Shown here: positions 46,842 to 55,923 of the stretch, piece after piece
How the letters are laid out: each line of letters starts with the position of its first letter
Position numbering within the stretch: the first letter of the stretch is position 1
Assembly: GCF_018402285.1 (NCBI RefSeq)
Contig: NZ_JAGYJH010000003.1
Location: forward strand, 434,001-498,000
Direction of reading: 5' to 3'
Origin: Hyphomonas sp.
GTDB lineage: Bacteria; Pseudomonadota; Alphaproteobacteria; Caulobacterales; Hyphomonadaceae
Length of the DNA stretch: 64,000 nucleotides
Notes under the pieces: generated by a model
Told to the model about the DNA's origin: nothing
The model's database searches: none
The model's input: the letters and a program-made list of their open reading frames with translations, nothing else
Program-made: the position numbers and the translations under genes

Positions 46842-48362
46842 ATGGGCATGTTCTCTGATTATCGGCGGCTCATCCGTGCGGGCACGTCCCTAGCGCGCCA
46901 TGATGTGGTGCTGCCGGGCGAATATCAGTCCCGCCTGCCATTGCCCGCCCGCATTGCCGGCGGCGTATTGCGCGTCTTTGGCGGCGGCGCAAAGGGGCGG
47001 CCGGGCGAACGCCTTGCCCATGCGCTGGAACGCCTCGGCCCGGCTTATATCAAGCTCGGCCAGTTCCTTGCCACGCGGCCGGACGTATTCGGATCGGAAG
47101 TAGCTGGTGACCTCGCCCGCCTGAAGGACAAGCTGCCGCCATTTTCCATGAAGCAGGCCTGCGCTGCGCTCGCCGCCGAATTTGGCGCCGCCGAGGCCGA
47201 CCGCCTGTTCCCTGGGCTCGGAGAGCCGGTCGCGGCCGCTTCGCTCGCGCAGGTGCACCGGATGGAATTGCCAGATGGCGACCGCGCCGTGAAAATACTC
47301 CGTCCCGGGATCGAGCGCCGGCTGACGCTTGAGCTTTCGGCGATGCGTCGCGCCGCCCGCACAATAGAGGGTGTATCGATGGATAGCCGCCGCCTGCGGC
47401 CCGTTGCCTTCACCGAGACTATCGCCAGCGCCATGCTGCGCGAGACCGACCTGCGCCTGGAAGCGGGCGGGGCCGACGAGATGCGCAAGATCTACGAGAA
47501 TACCGGTTTCTTCCGTGTACCCAAAGTCGATTGGGAGCGCACCGGCAAGCGCGTAATGACGGCGGAATGGATCGAGGGCATCCCGCTGACAGCGCCGGGC
47601 GTTCTTGATCAACCCGGTATCGACCGCAAGAAACTTGCTAATGATATAACGCAGGGCTTCCTCGCCAGCGCCATCAATTACGGCGTATTCCATGCCGACA
47701 TGCATGAAGGCAACGCGATCCTCACGCCGGAGGGCACGATTGCGCTGGTGGATTTCGGCATCATCGGCCGCATCGGCGTCATCGAGCGCCGCTTCCTGGC
47801 GGAAATTCTTTGGGGCTTCCTGAAGCGGGACTACATGCGTATTGCGCAGGTGCATTTCGAGGCGGGCTATGTGCCGCCAAGTCAGTCGGTGGGCGACTTT
47901 TCCCAGGCGCTGCGCTCCATTGGAGAGCCGCTGTTTGGCCGCCCGGCCGAGGAAGTCTCGATGGGCCGAGTGCTGCTCCAACTCTTCGACTATACCCACA
48001 CTTTCGGCATGGCGCTGCGCCCGGAGCTTGTCCTGCTGCAGAAGACCATGGTGCAGGTCGAAGGCGTCGCCCGAACGATTGATCCCACTCACAACATCTG
48101 GAACGCGTCGGAGCCTGTCATCGAGGCGTGGATGCGACGCAATTTCGGGCCGGAAGGTGCGGCGCGCTTCATCACCGAGAATGTCCGTGAAGTGACCAAT
48201 CGCTTGAAACGCCTGCCCGAAGTGATGGATCGGTTCGAAAAGAGCCTTGAGGCTGAGCCACCCCCCGCGCCGCCGCGTGAGCGGTTTGCGCCCTGGTGGG
48301 GCTGGTTCGCTCTGGTGGTTGTCCTTGCCGGGCTCGGCGTCCTCGCGCTCGACGCGCTTTGA
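46842..48362 (+). CDS. ubiB: ubiquinone biosynthesis kinase-like protein UbiB
   Basis: The 506-aa ABC1/ADCK-type atypical kinase shows ALERLGPAYIKLGQFLATRP (KxGQ motif), AEWIEGIPL, FHADMHEGNAI and VDFGIIGR (kinase metal site), with C-terminal membrane helices (WWGWFALVVVLAGLGVLAL). It supports ubiquinone synthesis at the inner membrane. Confidence 0.96.
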   Translation: MGMFSDYRRLIRAGTSLARHDVVLPGEYQSRLPLPARIAGGVLRVFGGGAKGRPGERLAHALERLGPAYIKLGQFLATRPDVFGSEVAGDLARLKDKLPPFSMKQACAALAAEFGAAEADRLFPGLGEPVAAASLAQVHRMELPDGDRAVKILRPGIERRLTLELSAMRRAARTIEGVSMDSRRLRPVAFTETIASAMLRETDLRLEAGGADEMRKIYENTGFFRVPKVDWERTGKRVMTAEWIEGIPLTAPGVLDQPGIDRKKLANDITQGFLASAINYGVFHADMHEGNAILTPEGTIALVDFGIIGRIGVIERRFLAEILWGFLKRDYMRIAQVHFEAGYVPPSQSVGDFSQALRSIGEPLFGRPAEEVSMGRVLLQLFDYTHTFGMALRPELVLLQKTMVQVEGVARTIDPTHNIWNASEPVIEAWMRRNFGPEGAARFITENVREVTNRLKRLPEVMDRFEKSLEAEPPPAPPRERFAPWWGWFALVVVLAGLGVLALDAL

Positions 48363-48397
48363 TCCTCAAGACAGGCGAATTTCTCGCGGCTGTGGCG

Positions 48398-48414
48398 CCT
48401 CACTTCCTGTGAGG
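48398..48414 (+). terminator. weak hairpin after ubiB
   Basis: CCTCAC and GTGAGG form a 6-bp stem with a 5-nt loop, followed by TTCCCTT, 36 nt after the ubiB stop. Confidence 0.3.
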
Positions 48415-48496
48415 TTCCCTTCAGAGGCGTAAGAGCTTCTTCGCGTTAAGACTTCGGTTACCTTCAGCTCTCCGCCACCAGAAGGGAGCCGAATCG

Positions 48497-48829
48497 ATGA
48501 AGCTCGCAATTCTCCTCGCCGCCGCTTGCGCCCTGGCTGCGCCAGCGCTGTCCCAGCCCCTCGCCGGGGGCAATTGCAGCAAGGCCGCTCAGCTTGACGC
48601 CTCGATCATGGCCAAAGGCGGCGTGATCATCATCACCGGCCCCTGCGCAGAAGCTGGCCCGGCCCGGGAAGTCATTCACATCGCCCGCCTCGGCGAGCCG
48701 ATGGCCACAACCGTTGTCATCCGCCGCAAGGAAGGCCCGGCGTCCCAGCAAAGCGGCGTGATAAAGGTGTCAGACCGTGGCGGCTTCTCCGGATCGACCC
48801 AGGCACGGATCATCCGCGTCGGCAACTGA
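48497..48829 (+). CDS. exported hypothetical protein, 110 aa
   Basis: The protein has a clear signal peptide (MKLAILLAAACALAAPALSQ, cleavage likely after ALS or ALA) and a small mature domain with two Cys (NCSKA; GPCAEA) that could form a disulfide. AGAAGGGAG lies about 8 nt upstream. The family is unknown. Confidence 0.65.
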   Translation: MKLAILLAAACALAAPALSQPLAGGNCSKAAQLDASIMAKGGVIIITGPCAEAGPAREVIHIARLGEPMATTVVIRRKEGPASQQSGVIKVSDRGGFSGSTQARIIRVGN

Positions 48830-48838
48830 GGCGCCAAT

Positions 48839-48904
48839 CCTTGCCGGAAGGTTGAGGCCGCGCGCGCATTCGCGGGGATTTGATGGGGGGGCGGCAAGGT
48901 TTTT
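48839..48904 (+). terminator. terminator with long compound stem
   Basis: CCTTGCCG (48839-48846) pairs with CGGCAAGG (48892-48899), directly followed by TTTTT (48900-48904). The loop holds an inner CCGCG/CGCGG hairpin. It follows the exported protein gene by 10 nt. Confidence 0.5.
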
Positions 48905-48945
48905 GCGCTAGAAACCTGGCCAGTCACACCCGATATAGCGGACAT

Positions 48946-50175
48946 ATGAGCGCCAAACGCATCCTACTCGTCATCGGCGGCGGCATTGCCGCCTATAAAA
49001 GCCTTGAGCTCATCCGTGAGCTAGGCCGGCGCGGCATCGGCGCGCGCGTGATCCTGACCAAGGCGGGCACCGAATTTGTCACGCCGCTCTCTGTTGCCGC
49101 GCTCTCGGGCGAGAAAGTCTATACAGACCTCTTCAGTCTCACCGACGAAACCGAGATGGGCCATATCGAGCTTTCCCGCTCGGCTGATCTCCTCGTCGTT
49201 TGCCCGGCGACGGCTGACCTGATGGCCAAAGCCGTTCACGGCCACGCCAACGATCTTGCGTCTACCGCGCTGCTCGCCACCGACAAGCCCGTGCTGATGG
49301 TGCCCGCCATGAATGTGCGCATGTGGCAGCATGCTGCTACCCAGCGCAACATAGCCCAGTTGCGCGCGGACGGCGTAACGGTCATGGAGCCGGACGTCGG
49401 CCCGATGGCCTGCGGCGAATTCGGGCCGGGGCGCCTGCCGGATGTGCCACGTATCGTGGCAGAGATCGAGGAGATGCTCCGTCCACGGTCATCTGGCCGC
49501 CTTGTGGGGCGTCACGCCCTCGTCACCGCTGGCCCGACACGTGAGCCACTTGACCCAGTTCGCTACATTTCAAATCATTCCTCCGGCAGGCAGGGCTATT
49601 CCATCGCCGCTGCGCTTGCCGCTCAAGGCGCCAGGGTTACGCTCGTCTCCGGCCCTGTTTCCCTCAGCGTGCCTGGAGGCGTCACGCTGGTAAAGGTCGA
49701 AACAGCTCGCGAGATGCTTAAGGCCTGTGAAGATGCTCTGCCAGCGGACATCTTCGTCTCGGTCGCCGCCGTCGCAGACTGGCGCCCGGTGAAAGCGGCT
49801 GACAAAAAGCTGAAGCTGAAAGGGGAGGGCAAGTCTTCCATAATCGAGTTGGCTGAAAACCCCGACATCCTGCGCATGATCAGTCACAAGAAGAAAAAGC
49901 GCCCGGCGCTCGTCATCGGCTTTGCCGCCGAGACCCATGAGCTGGACCGCCACGCGCAGGAAAAACTCGTCCGCAAGGGCTGCGACTGGATTGTCGCCAA
50001 TGATGTCTCCGGCGATGTCATGGGCGGGGCCGAAAACGAGATCACCCTGATCACCCAGGGCGGCCTCGACCGCTGGCCCCGTATGCCCAAGGAAGCGGTC
50101 AGCACCCGCCTCGCCGAAAAGATCGCCGACGCCTTCGCCGGCGGTGGGGATGGCCTGGGCCTCGCGGTGGAGTAA
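48946..50175 (+). CDS. coaBC: bifunctional phosphopantothenoylcysteine decarboxylase/synthetase CoaBC
   Basis: The 409-aa protein has an N-terminal CoaC flavoprotein (VIGGGIAAYKSLELIR; active His in MGHIELSRSADL; PAMNVRMW) and a C-terminal CoaB domain (ALVTAGPTREPLDPVRYISN; NHSSGRQGYSIA; AAVADWRP; KRPALVIGFAAET). It makes 4'-phosphopantetheine in CoA synthesis. ATG 48946 matches the family N-terminus. Confidence 0.97.
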   Translation: MSAKRILLVIGGGIAAYKSLELIRELGRRGIGARVILTKAGTEFVTPLSVAALSGEKVYTDLFSLTDETEMGHIELSRSADLLVVCPATADLMAKAVHGHANDLASTALLATDKPVLMVPAMNVRMWQHAATQRNIAQLRADGVTVMEPDVGPMACGEFGPGRLPDVPRIVAEIEEMLRPRSSGRLVGRHALVTAGPTREPLDPVRYISNHSSGRQGYSIAAALAAQGARVTLVSGPVSLSVPGGVTLVKVETAREMLKACEDALPADIFVSVAAVADWRPVKAADKKLKLKGEGKSSIIELAENPDILRMISHKKKKRPALVIGFAAETHELDRHAQEKLVRKGCDWIVANDVSGDVMGGAENEITLITQGGLDRWPRMPKEAVSTRLAEKIADAFAGGGDGLGLAVE

Positions 50176-50220
50176 GCGGCCCGCTTGACTCCTCGCAAGA
50201 GTCTCCCCACGCCTCGGTCC

Positions 50221-50676
50221 ATGACCGACGTGACTGTTGAAGTGCTTCCGCTGCCCCATTTTGCCGGGCTTGATCTTCCCGCCTACGAGACGGCGGGCTC
50301 AGCTGGCATGGATGTGCGCGCTGCGGTGCCGGATCGCGAGCCAACCGTGCTCGCGCCCGGTGCCCGCGCCATGGTGCCTACCGGCCTCTCCGTAGCGATC
50401 CCTGAAGGCTACGAGATCCAGGTCCGCCCGCGCTCGGGCCTCGCCGCAAAGCATGGCCTCACCTGCCTTAACACGCCCGGTACGATCGACAGCGATTATC
50501 GCGGTGAAATCAAGGTAATCCTGATCAATCTGGGCGCCGAGCCCTTCACTATCCAACGCGGCGAGCGCATTGCGCAGCTCGTGCTCGCCCCGGTCACACG
50601 CCTCGCCTGGTCGCAGGTAGAGGCCCTCGGGGAGACTGCGCGTGGGGCGGGCGGCTTCGGCTCGACAGGCCGCTAG
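50221..50676 (+). CDS. dut: dUTP diphosphatase
   Basis: The 151-aa trimeric dUTPase has all five motifs: [41 protein letters not shown] and GAGGFGSTG. It follows coaBC by 45 nt, a common bacterial pair. ATG 50221 is chosen over the upstream TTG 50185. Confidence 0.97.
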   Translation: MTDVTVEVLPLPHFAGLDLPAYETAGSAGMDVRAAVPDREPTVLAPGARAMVPTGLSVAIPEGYEIQVRPRSGLAAKHGLTCLNTPGTIDSDYRGEIKVILINLGAEPFTIQRGERIAQLVLAPVTRLAWSQVEALGETARGAGGFGSTGR

Positions 50677-50731
50677 CGCGCCCGCCACGAGCAGTTCTCC
50701 AAAAAAATAATGCTCCCAGCGATCAATTTTT

Positions 50732-50759
50732 CTTGAACGCGGCGCCATCTTCCCCACAT
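50732..50759 (+). promoter_or_regulatory. sigma32 (RpoH)-like promoter before the PspB-like pair
   Basis: CTTGAA (50732-50737), a 14-nt spacer and CCCCACAT (50752-50759) match the RpoH consensus with one change. The spacer length equals that before dnaK. The start codon of the next gene is 29 nt past the -10 box. Confidence 0.65.
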
Positions 50760-50788
50760 ATTGAATATCAATAAAGGAGGGAGTGGTC

Positions 50789-50992
50789 ATGGCAGCAGCT
50801 TTTTACTTCTTCGTCGGCGCGCTGGTTTTCTGGCTGGCATTTCGGTCAGGAACGCGGCGCGCCGCCCAGCAGGTGCTGCCCGACGCGCGAGACGCTGAAT
50901 TCGAGCGTCTGAACGCCCGTGTCCGCACGCTGGAACAGATCATCACGGACCGTGACTGGCGCCTGCGCCGCGATATCGACGGCCTCGGCTGA
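50789..50992 (+). CDS. PspB-like membrane/coiled-coil micro-protein, copy 1
   Basis: The 67-aa protein has a short membrane helix (AAAFYFFVGALVFWLAF), a basic turn (RSGTRRA) and a coiled coil with VRTLEQIITDRDWRLRRDI. AAAGGAGG lies about 8 nt before ATG 50789. The coiled coil resembles the PspC tail (LKNIERTVTSDEWRLRQEF) and the tail of the next gene. A sigma32-like promoter precedes it. Confidence 0.75.
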   Translation: MAAAFYFFVGALVFWLAFRSGTRRAAQQVLPDARDAEFERLNARVRTLEQIITDRDWRLRRDIDGLG

Positions 50993-51053
50993 TGCTGGCG
51001 GCACTGGCCAAGCCGCGTTATAGAAACTCAACCTGCGCATAAGGAGGCGCCAC

Positions 51054-51284
51054 ATGGACCCGTTTACTATGGTTGTCGCCATTGTTGCCATCAGTGTTGG
51101 CGCAGGCATCCTGAACACCTGGATCAAGGCGCGGTCTAACGCGCCGGCCGACATGGCCAGCCAGGCCGAGCTTGCATCGATGAAGGCGGATGTCGACCGC
51201 CTGAAGGACCGGGTGCGTGTGCTTGAAAAGATTGTGACCGATAAGGAACGCGATCTGGCAGAAGAAATCCGCCGCCTCGCCTGA
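51054..51284 (+). CDS. PspB-like membrane/coiled-coil micro-protein, copy 2
   Basis: The 76-aa protein has an N-terminal helix (MVVAIVAISVGAGILNTWI), a linker and a coiled coil ending in VRVLEKIVTDKERDLAEEI. AAGGAGG lies about 7 nt before the ATG. It follows copy 1 by 61 nt and is probably in the same transcript. Confidence 0.75.
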   Translation: MDPFTMVVAIVAISVGAGILNTWIKARSNAPADMASQAELASMKADVDRLKDRVRVLEKIVTDKERDLAEEIRRLA

Positions 51285-51388
51285 AGCATTCCGTGGTTTA
51301 AACCCCTTCTCGGAAAAAGTTTGCCGCGTTAGCGGGCCCTACATCTTGTTCGGTTAGTGTCCATCCCGAAAACGGGGGAGTAGCGGGC

Positions 51389-52072
51389 ATGACGGCGCAA
51401 CGTCCAACATTCGGAAAGAAGGTGGCGCCTTCGCAACAGGGCCGGTTTGCTAGAGCTGCCAGCCAGGCAGATCTTTCGATTGCGGCCCGGGCGTTCCTCG
51501 AGCAGGACGTCAAGCGCGCGCGTCCGGAGCGTTCCTCGGCAATGCCTTGGGACGGCGCGGATGTTCAGGTTTCCGCCGGCGCCGGCAAGCCGGTCTGGGG
51601 GCGCCGGGTCGTCGCCCGCCTGGTGGATGAGCTGCTGATCTGGTTTGCCATCTATCTGGTCTTCAATGCTCAGCTCGGCGCGGCGGTCAGCACCTATATC
51701 GTCGCCCCTCAAGGCAGCCCGGAAGAATCGATGGCCGCCGTCACCCTCTTTGGTTACGGCCTGCTCTTTGCCTTCATCCAGTGCGTGTACAACATCGCCA
51801 TGGAAGCATCCTCGCTGCAGGCAACGCTCGGCAAGATGATGGTCGGCGCAGTCGTCACGGCGAAGGATGGCACCAAGCCCGGCCTCGGCGGCGTCATCAT
51901 GCGCAACACACTTGGCCGCTTCGTTGTCAACATAATCCCGTTCTATATCGGCTACTTCATCGGCCTGTTCAAACCCGACAAGCGCTGCGTCCATGATATG
52001 ATGAGCTCTACGATGGTGCGCAAGCGCATGCCCGGCGGCGGCGCGGCGCAGGTCGGTGACGTGTTTGCCTGA
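51389..52072 (+). CDS. RDD-family membrane protein
   Basis: The 227-aa protein has a soluble N-terminal part (about residues 1-68) and an RDD domain: GRRVVARLVDELLIWFAIYL (the Arg and Asp-Glu pair), a second helix (GYGLLFAFIQCVYNIAM), the LGKMMVGAVVT motif and a third helix ending LFKPDKRCVHDMMS. The family has been linked to ion/proton exchange in some bacteria; the role here is unknown. Confidence 0.85.
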   Translation: MTAQRPTFGKKVAPSQQGRFARAASQADLSIAARAFLEQDVKRARPERSSAMPWDGADVQVSAGAGKPVWGRRVVARLVDELLIWFAIYLVFNAQLGAAVSTYIVAPQGSPEESMAAVTLFGYGLLFAFIQCVYNIAMEASSLQATLGKMMVGAVVTAKDGTKPGLGGVIMRNTLGRFVVNIIPFYIGYFIGLFKPDKRCVHDMMSSTMVRKRMPGGGAAQVGDVFA

Positions 52073-52078
52073 GGAAGG

Positions 52079-53416
52079 CTAGACGAGCACGCCTTCATCC
52101 TTGCGGAATTTCGCCAGAAGATAGGCGGGCGTCTCGTCGATCTTGTCCAGCTCGCCAAAGGCGAAGGCGTCGCGGTCGAGCACCAGATCGCGCGGGCGCA
52201 GGGGGCGCGAAATTTCGAGGCCTTCCAGCGTGCGGGCACGGGAGAAGGCGACATAGGCCTGTCCGTGGGCAAACATTCCGGAATCAAAGTCGATGAACAC
52301 TTTGTCGAGGGTCAGGCCCTGCGCCTTGTGGATGGTCACGGCATAGGCAAGGCGCAGCGGCATCTGCTTGAAGGTGCCGACGACTTCGCGCTTCACTTTC
52401 TTGGTATCCATCTCGAAATCGTAGCGGTATTTCTCCCACGCCACCTGTTCGATTTCATAGGCGCGCCCGTCAATCTCCACGATCACGGTCCGCGAGCCAA
52501 AGCCGGCCACATGTGCCAGAGACCCGTTCACCCAGCGCCCTTCGGGGTCATTACGGATCATCATCACCCGCGCGCCGACCCGGAGTTCAAGGTCAAGCTC
52601 GGTGGGATAGCTCTTCTCGTCAAACTGGCCCTGAACGGTAGCGGGAAAAACTTTGCGCTCGCCCTTGAGGCCCGCAAGCCGGGACTGGTTGATGCGGAAG
52701 GCATTGGCATTGTTCGGGGTCAGCACGACATGCGTCTCGGACGCCTGCGCGGCTGAACGCCCGGAAACGAGCCCCTGCAGGATAGCTTCATCAGACGGCG
52801 TCACGCGGCCTGAGCGTAGCGCGCCGAGCAGCGCAAGGAAGCGTGGCTCTGCCTGCCGGAACACGTGTTTCAGCGCCAGCAGGGAAAACTCCGCTTCCCG
52901 GAAGACCGGGGCATTGAAGAAATACGACCCGCCATACCGGTCGGCCAGGATTGGCCCTTCTTGGGAGGAGACCACGGGTGGCAGCTGGTGTAGGTCTCCC
53001 GAAAGGATCATCCGTGCACCGCCGAAAGGGCGCTTGGAGCCGCGATTGAGCTTCAGGCTGCGGTCGATGGCGTCCAGCATGTCGGCGCGGACCATGGAAA
53101 TCTCGTCGATCACCACCGTTTCCACCGCGCGCACCACCCGCGCATTCGGCAGCCGGCGGATGTCCTGCGGTTCCACAAGGCGCGGGGGCAGCTTGAAAAA
53201 GGAATGGATCGTCTGCCCGCCGGCATTCATCGCAGCCACGCCGGTCGGCGCAAGCACCACGGCCTTGTCGCCCGCCTCGGCGAGGAATTTGCGCAAGAGC
53301 GTGGTTTTGCCCGTGCCCGCGCGGCCTGTCAGGAAGAGGTTCCCCTGCGCGCCCGCCCCCCGCGCTACCCATTCGGCAGGCGCGGCATAGACCGCATCCG
53401 GGGTGGCAGAACTCAT
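52079..53416 (-). CDS. PIF1-like superfamily 1B DNA helicase
   Basis: The 445-aa protein has Walker A TGRAGTGKTTLL (about residue 31), Walker B VVIDEISMV (about 105), GDLHQLPPV, and the C-terminal UvrD_C_2 part (TIHKAQGLTLDKVFIDF; YVAFSRA). This is a small RecD2/PIF1-type helicase acting 5'-3'. ATG 53416 is chosen because the longer frame enters the convergent-side neighbour. The next gene upstream on the same strand is a GNAT gene 4 bp away. Confidence 0.86.
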   Translation of the reverse strand: MSSATPDAVYAAPAEWVARGAGAQGNLFLTGRAGTGKTTLLRKFLAEAGDKAVVLAPTGVAAMNAGGQTIHSFFKLPPRLVEPQDIRRLPNARVVRAVETVVIDEISMVRADMLDAIDRSLKLNRGSKRPFGGARMILSGDLHQLPPVVSSQEGPILADRYGGSYFFNAPVFREAEFSLLALKHVFRQAEPRFLALLGALRSGRVTPSDEAILQGLVSGRSAAQASETHVVLTPNNANAFRINQSRLAGLKGERKVFPATVQGQFDEKSYPTELDLELRVGARVMMIRNDPEGRWVNGSLAHVAGFGSRTVIVEIDGRAYEIEQVAWEKYRYDFEMDTKKVKREVVGTFKQMPLRLAYAVTIHKAQGLTLDKVFIDFDSGMFAHGQAYVAFSRARTLEGLEISRPLRPRDLVLDRDAFAFGELDKIDETPAYLLAKFRKDEGVLV

Positions 53417-53420
53417 CCCC

Positions 53421-53840
53421 TCAGGGGCCGACAAGGCGCATCTGGCGCGCTCGGCCTGATCCGCCGGTGCTGGCCACGACCTGCCAGCCGAGCGCTTCAT
53501 AGGCCCGGCGGGCCGTCATGTTTTCGGAATCCACGTCGAGGCTCAGCGCGCCGGTCGCGTCCTGCCGGGCAACTTCCAGCAGCCCGCGGGCGACGCCACA
53601 GAACCGCCAGTCGCGGTCCACGAACAGATGGTCGACATAATCTGTCGGCACCTGCAGAGTAAGGAAGCCTATGATGCCGGCGTTGGGCTCCTCGGCCACC
53701 CAGGCGGGCTGGGTTTCCAGCGCCCGGCGCAAGGCAAGGTGTTGCCCCCGGTGGCGTTCCCGCCAGGGCATATCCGTCAGGCAATCCGTGAAGATGTCAC
53801 GGCATTCGGGGATGTCCGCTGCTTCCAGCGGCCTGATCAT
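53421..53840 (-). CDS. GNAT-family N-acetyltransferase
   Basis: The 139-aa protein has the GNAT order: MIRPLEAADIPECRDIF, GIIGFLTLQV, VDHLFVDRDWRFCGVARGLL (acetyl-CoA loop) and ENMTARRAYEALGWQVV. ATG 53840 follows GGAG; ATG 53867 is an alternative. The substrate is unknown. Confidence 0.82.
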   Translation of the reverse strand: MIRPLEAADIPECRDIFTDCLTDMPWRERHRGQHLALRRALETQPAWVAEEPNAGIIGFLTLQVPTDYVDHLFVDRDWRFCGVARGLLEVARQDATGALSLDVDSENMTARRAYEALGWQVVASTGGSGRARQMRLVGP

Positions 53841-53994
53841 CCATCCGGCTCCGAAGTGAGTATACATGGCCGCCAAAGTAAGAGGCCGGGGCGCCCCCGT
53901 CCAGCGCCAAGCGCGGTAAAACACAGCTGTGCACGCCTGCCATGCACTGCCTCGGCTGTCACAACCTGACATGCCGCCGGGGCAGGGGCGGACT

Positions 53995-55398
53995 TTACAT
54001 CTGCATCGTCCAGCCTTCAACGCCCATCGCCGCCTGGCGGACGGCTTCCGATAGCGTCGGGTGGGCATGGCTGGTGCGGGCAATGTCTTCCGATGCCGCG
54101 CCAAATTCCATCGCCACGCAGACCTCGGCGATCATCTCGCCCACGCCGACGCCGATCATGTGCGCGCCGAGGATCTGGTCTGTATTCTTGTCGGCGAGGA
54201 TCTTCACAAAACCTCCGGTCTCATGGTTCGTCCGGGCACGGGAGTTTGCCATGAAGGGGAACTTGCCCTTCTTGTACTCGATCCCGGCGGCTTTCAGTTC
54301 TTCTTCATTCTTGCCGACCCAGGCGATTTCCGGATTGGTGTAGACCACGCTCGGCACGAGGTCGTAGTTCACATGGCCGGCCTTTCCCGCGATCAGCTCG
54401 GCCACGGCCGTCCCATCGTCCTCGGCCTTGTGGGCCAGCATCGGGCCGGGGATGCAGTCGCCCACCGCCCAGACGCCGTCTGCCACCTTGAAATGATCGG
54501 TCACTTCGATCACGCCGCGCTTATCGGTCTTGCCGCCCACGGCTTCCAGGCCGAGGCCTTCCGTATACGGCTTGCGGCCGATGGCGACGATCACGACATC
54601 GGCGTCCAGCGTCTCGCCCGTGCCGCCCTTGGCAGGTTCAACAGCAACTTTCAGCTTGGTCTTGGTCTTCTCTATGCCGGTCACCTTGGTGCCGAGCTTG
54701 AAGGCGAGGCCCTGCTTCTTGAATGTGCGCTCAGCTTCCTTGGCGACTTCTGCGTCGGCGGGCGGCAGGATGCGGTCAAGATACTCCACTACCGTCACTT
54801 CCGAGCCGAGACGTGCCCAGACAGAGCCCATCTCCAGGCCAATCACGCCCGCGCCGATCAGCACCAGCTTCTTCGGCACGGCCTTGAGGCTCAACGCGCC
54901 GGTGTTGGAGACAACCCGCTCCTCGTCGATCTCGATGCCGGGCAGGGTGGCAGGCTCGGAGCCCGTAGCGATGACGATATTCTTCGTTTCCAGCACGCGG
55001 GTGCCGCCATCTGCCAGCGCCACCTCAACCTTGCCTTTGCCAAGGATCTTGCCCTTGCCCTTGATGTATTCGGCCTTGTTCTTCTTGAGCAGGAACTCAA
55101 CGCCCTTGGTCAGGCCCTCAACCGCTTCGTCCTTCTGGCCCATCATTTGTGCCAGATCGAGCTCGACCTTGCCGGTCTTGATACCAAGAGCTGCAAACTC
55201 GTTCTGCGCGGCGCTGAAAAGATGGGACGTGTGCAGCAACGCTTTTGACGGAATGCAGCCGACGTTTAGGCAGGTACCCCCGAGCGTGCCGCGCATCTCG
55301 ATGCAGGCAACCTTGAGGCCAAGCTGGCCGGCGCGGATGGCGCAGTTGTAGCCGCCGGGGCCGCCGCCGATGATGACGACGTCATAGGTGTCTGCCAT
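53995..55398 (-). CDS. lpd: dihydrolipoyl dehydrogenase
   Basis: The 467-aa protein has the redox-active disulfide [16 protein letters not shown] (about residue 40), two nucleotide-binding folds ([32 protein letters not shown]), [17 protein letters not shown] and the active-site [10 protein letters not shown] (about 447). It is the E3 subunit of 2-oxo acid dehydrogenases. No E1/E2 genes are adjacent. Confidence 0.97.
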   Translation of the reverse strand: MADTYDVVIIGGGPGGYNCAIRAGQLGLKVACIEMRGTLGGTCLNVGCIPSKALLHTSHLFSAAQNEFAALGIKTGKVELDLAQMMGQKDEAVEGLTKGVEFLLKKNKAEYIKGKGKILGKGKVEVALADGGTRVLETKNIVIATGSEPATLPGIEIDEERVVSNTGALSLKAVPKKLVLIGAGVIGLEMGSVWARLGSEVTVVEYLDRILPPADAEVAKEAERTFKKQGLAFKLGTKVTGIEKTKTKLKVAVEPAKGGTGETLDADVVIVAIGRKPYTEGLGLEAVGGKTDKRGVIEVTDHFKVADGVWAVGDCIPGPMLAHKAEDDGTAVAELIAGKAGHVNYDLVPSVVYTNPEIAWVGKNEEELKAAGIEYKKGKFPFMANSRARTNHETGGFVKILADKNTDQILGAHMIGVGVGEMIAEVCVAMEFGAASEDIARTSHAHPTLSEAVRQAAMGVEGWTMQM

Positions 55399-55491
55399 GG
55401 GAAAATATTCCTTTGAGAAGGCTGGTCCGAATCTGGCGCCAACCTAGGCATTCTCAGCCCAAAATCAATCTGCAAAGGCCGGATACTGGAC

Positions 55492-55854
55492 CTAGCGTCT
55501 GCGGATAAACAGCAAAGCGCCCGTCAGCACGATCATTCCTGCCGCGCCGATGACTTCATCCATCCAGAGGCTCGAATCCGTCCCCGCCAGAATGAAGGCA
55601 GCTGCCAGCGCCGCAAACAGCAATGTGCCAACCAGCGCGACCACCGCGCCGAAGCGCACACTGGTCGCCGCCAGAAGGCCGCCGATGATCGCGATGCCCG
55701 AAGCGACAAACCGCCAGCCATTGAGCAGGTCCACCGACTGGGCCAGCGAACTGCCCCGCGAGGTCATCATCAGAACGCCCTCCAGCCCTTGCCAAAGCAG
55801 CCAGCCGGAAAGAGCGGCGAGCGCGAGGCCCGCAATACGGCGAAATGTCAGCAT
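55492..55854 (-). CDS. four-helix membrane protein, 120 aa
   Basis: The protein has four predicted membrane helices (about residues 7-27, 44-63, 66-90, 96-115) and ends with RRR. GGGAGG precedes ATG 55854. The family is not recognised. Confidence 0.65.
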   Translation of the reverse strand: MLTFRRIAGLALAALSGWLLWQGLEGVLMMTSRGSSLAQSVDLLNGWRFVASGIAIIGGLLAATSVRFGAVVALVGTLLFAALAAAFILAGTDSSLWMDEVIGAAGMIVLTGALLFIRRR

Positions 55855-55923
55855 GGTGTTGCCTCCCAACGGGCGATTGTTGACAGGAAGGGTAGGCTGA
55901 AGCGTGCGCGTCGGCAACGGGAA

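Noticed and set aside
54061..55248. 395-codon frame antisense to lpd
   Set aside because: Shadow of lpd, which has all catalytic motifs.
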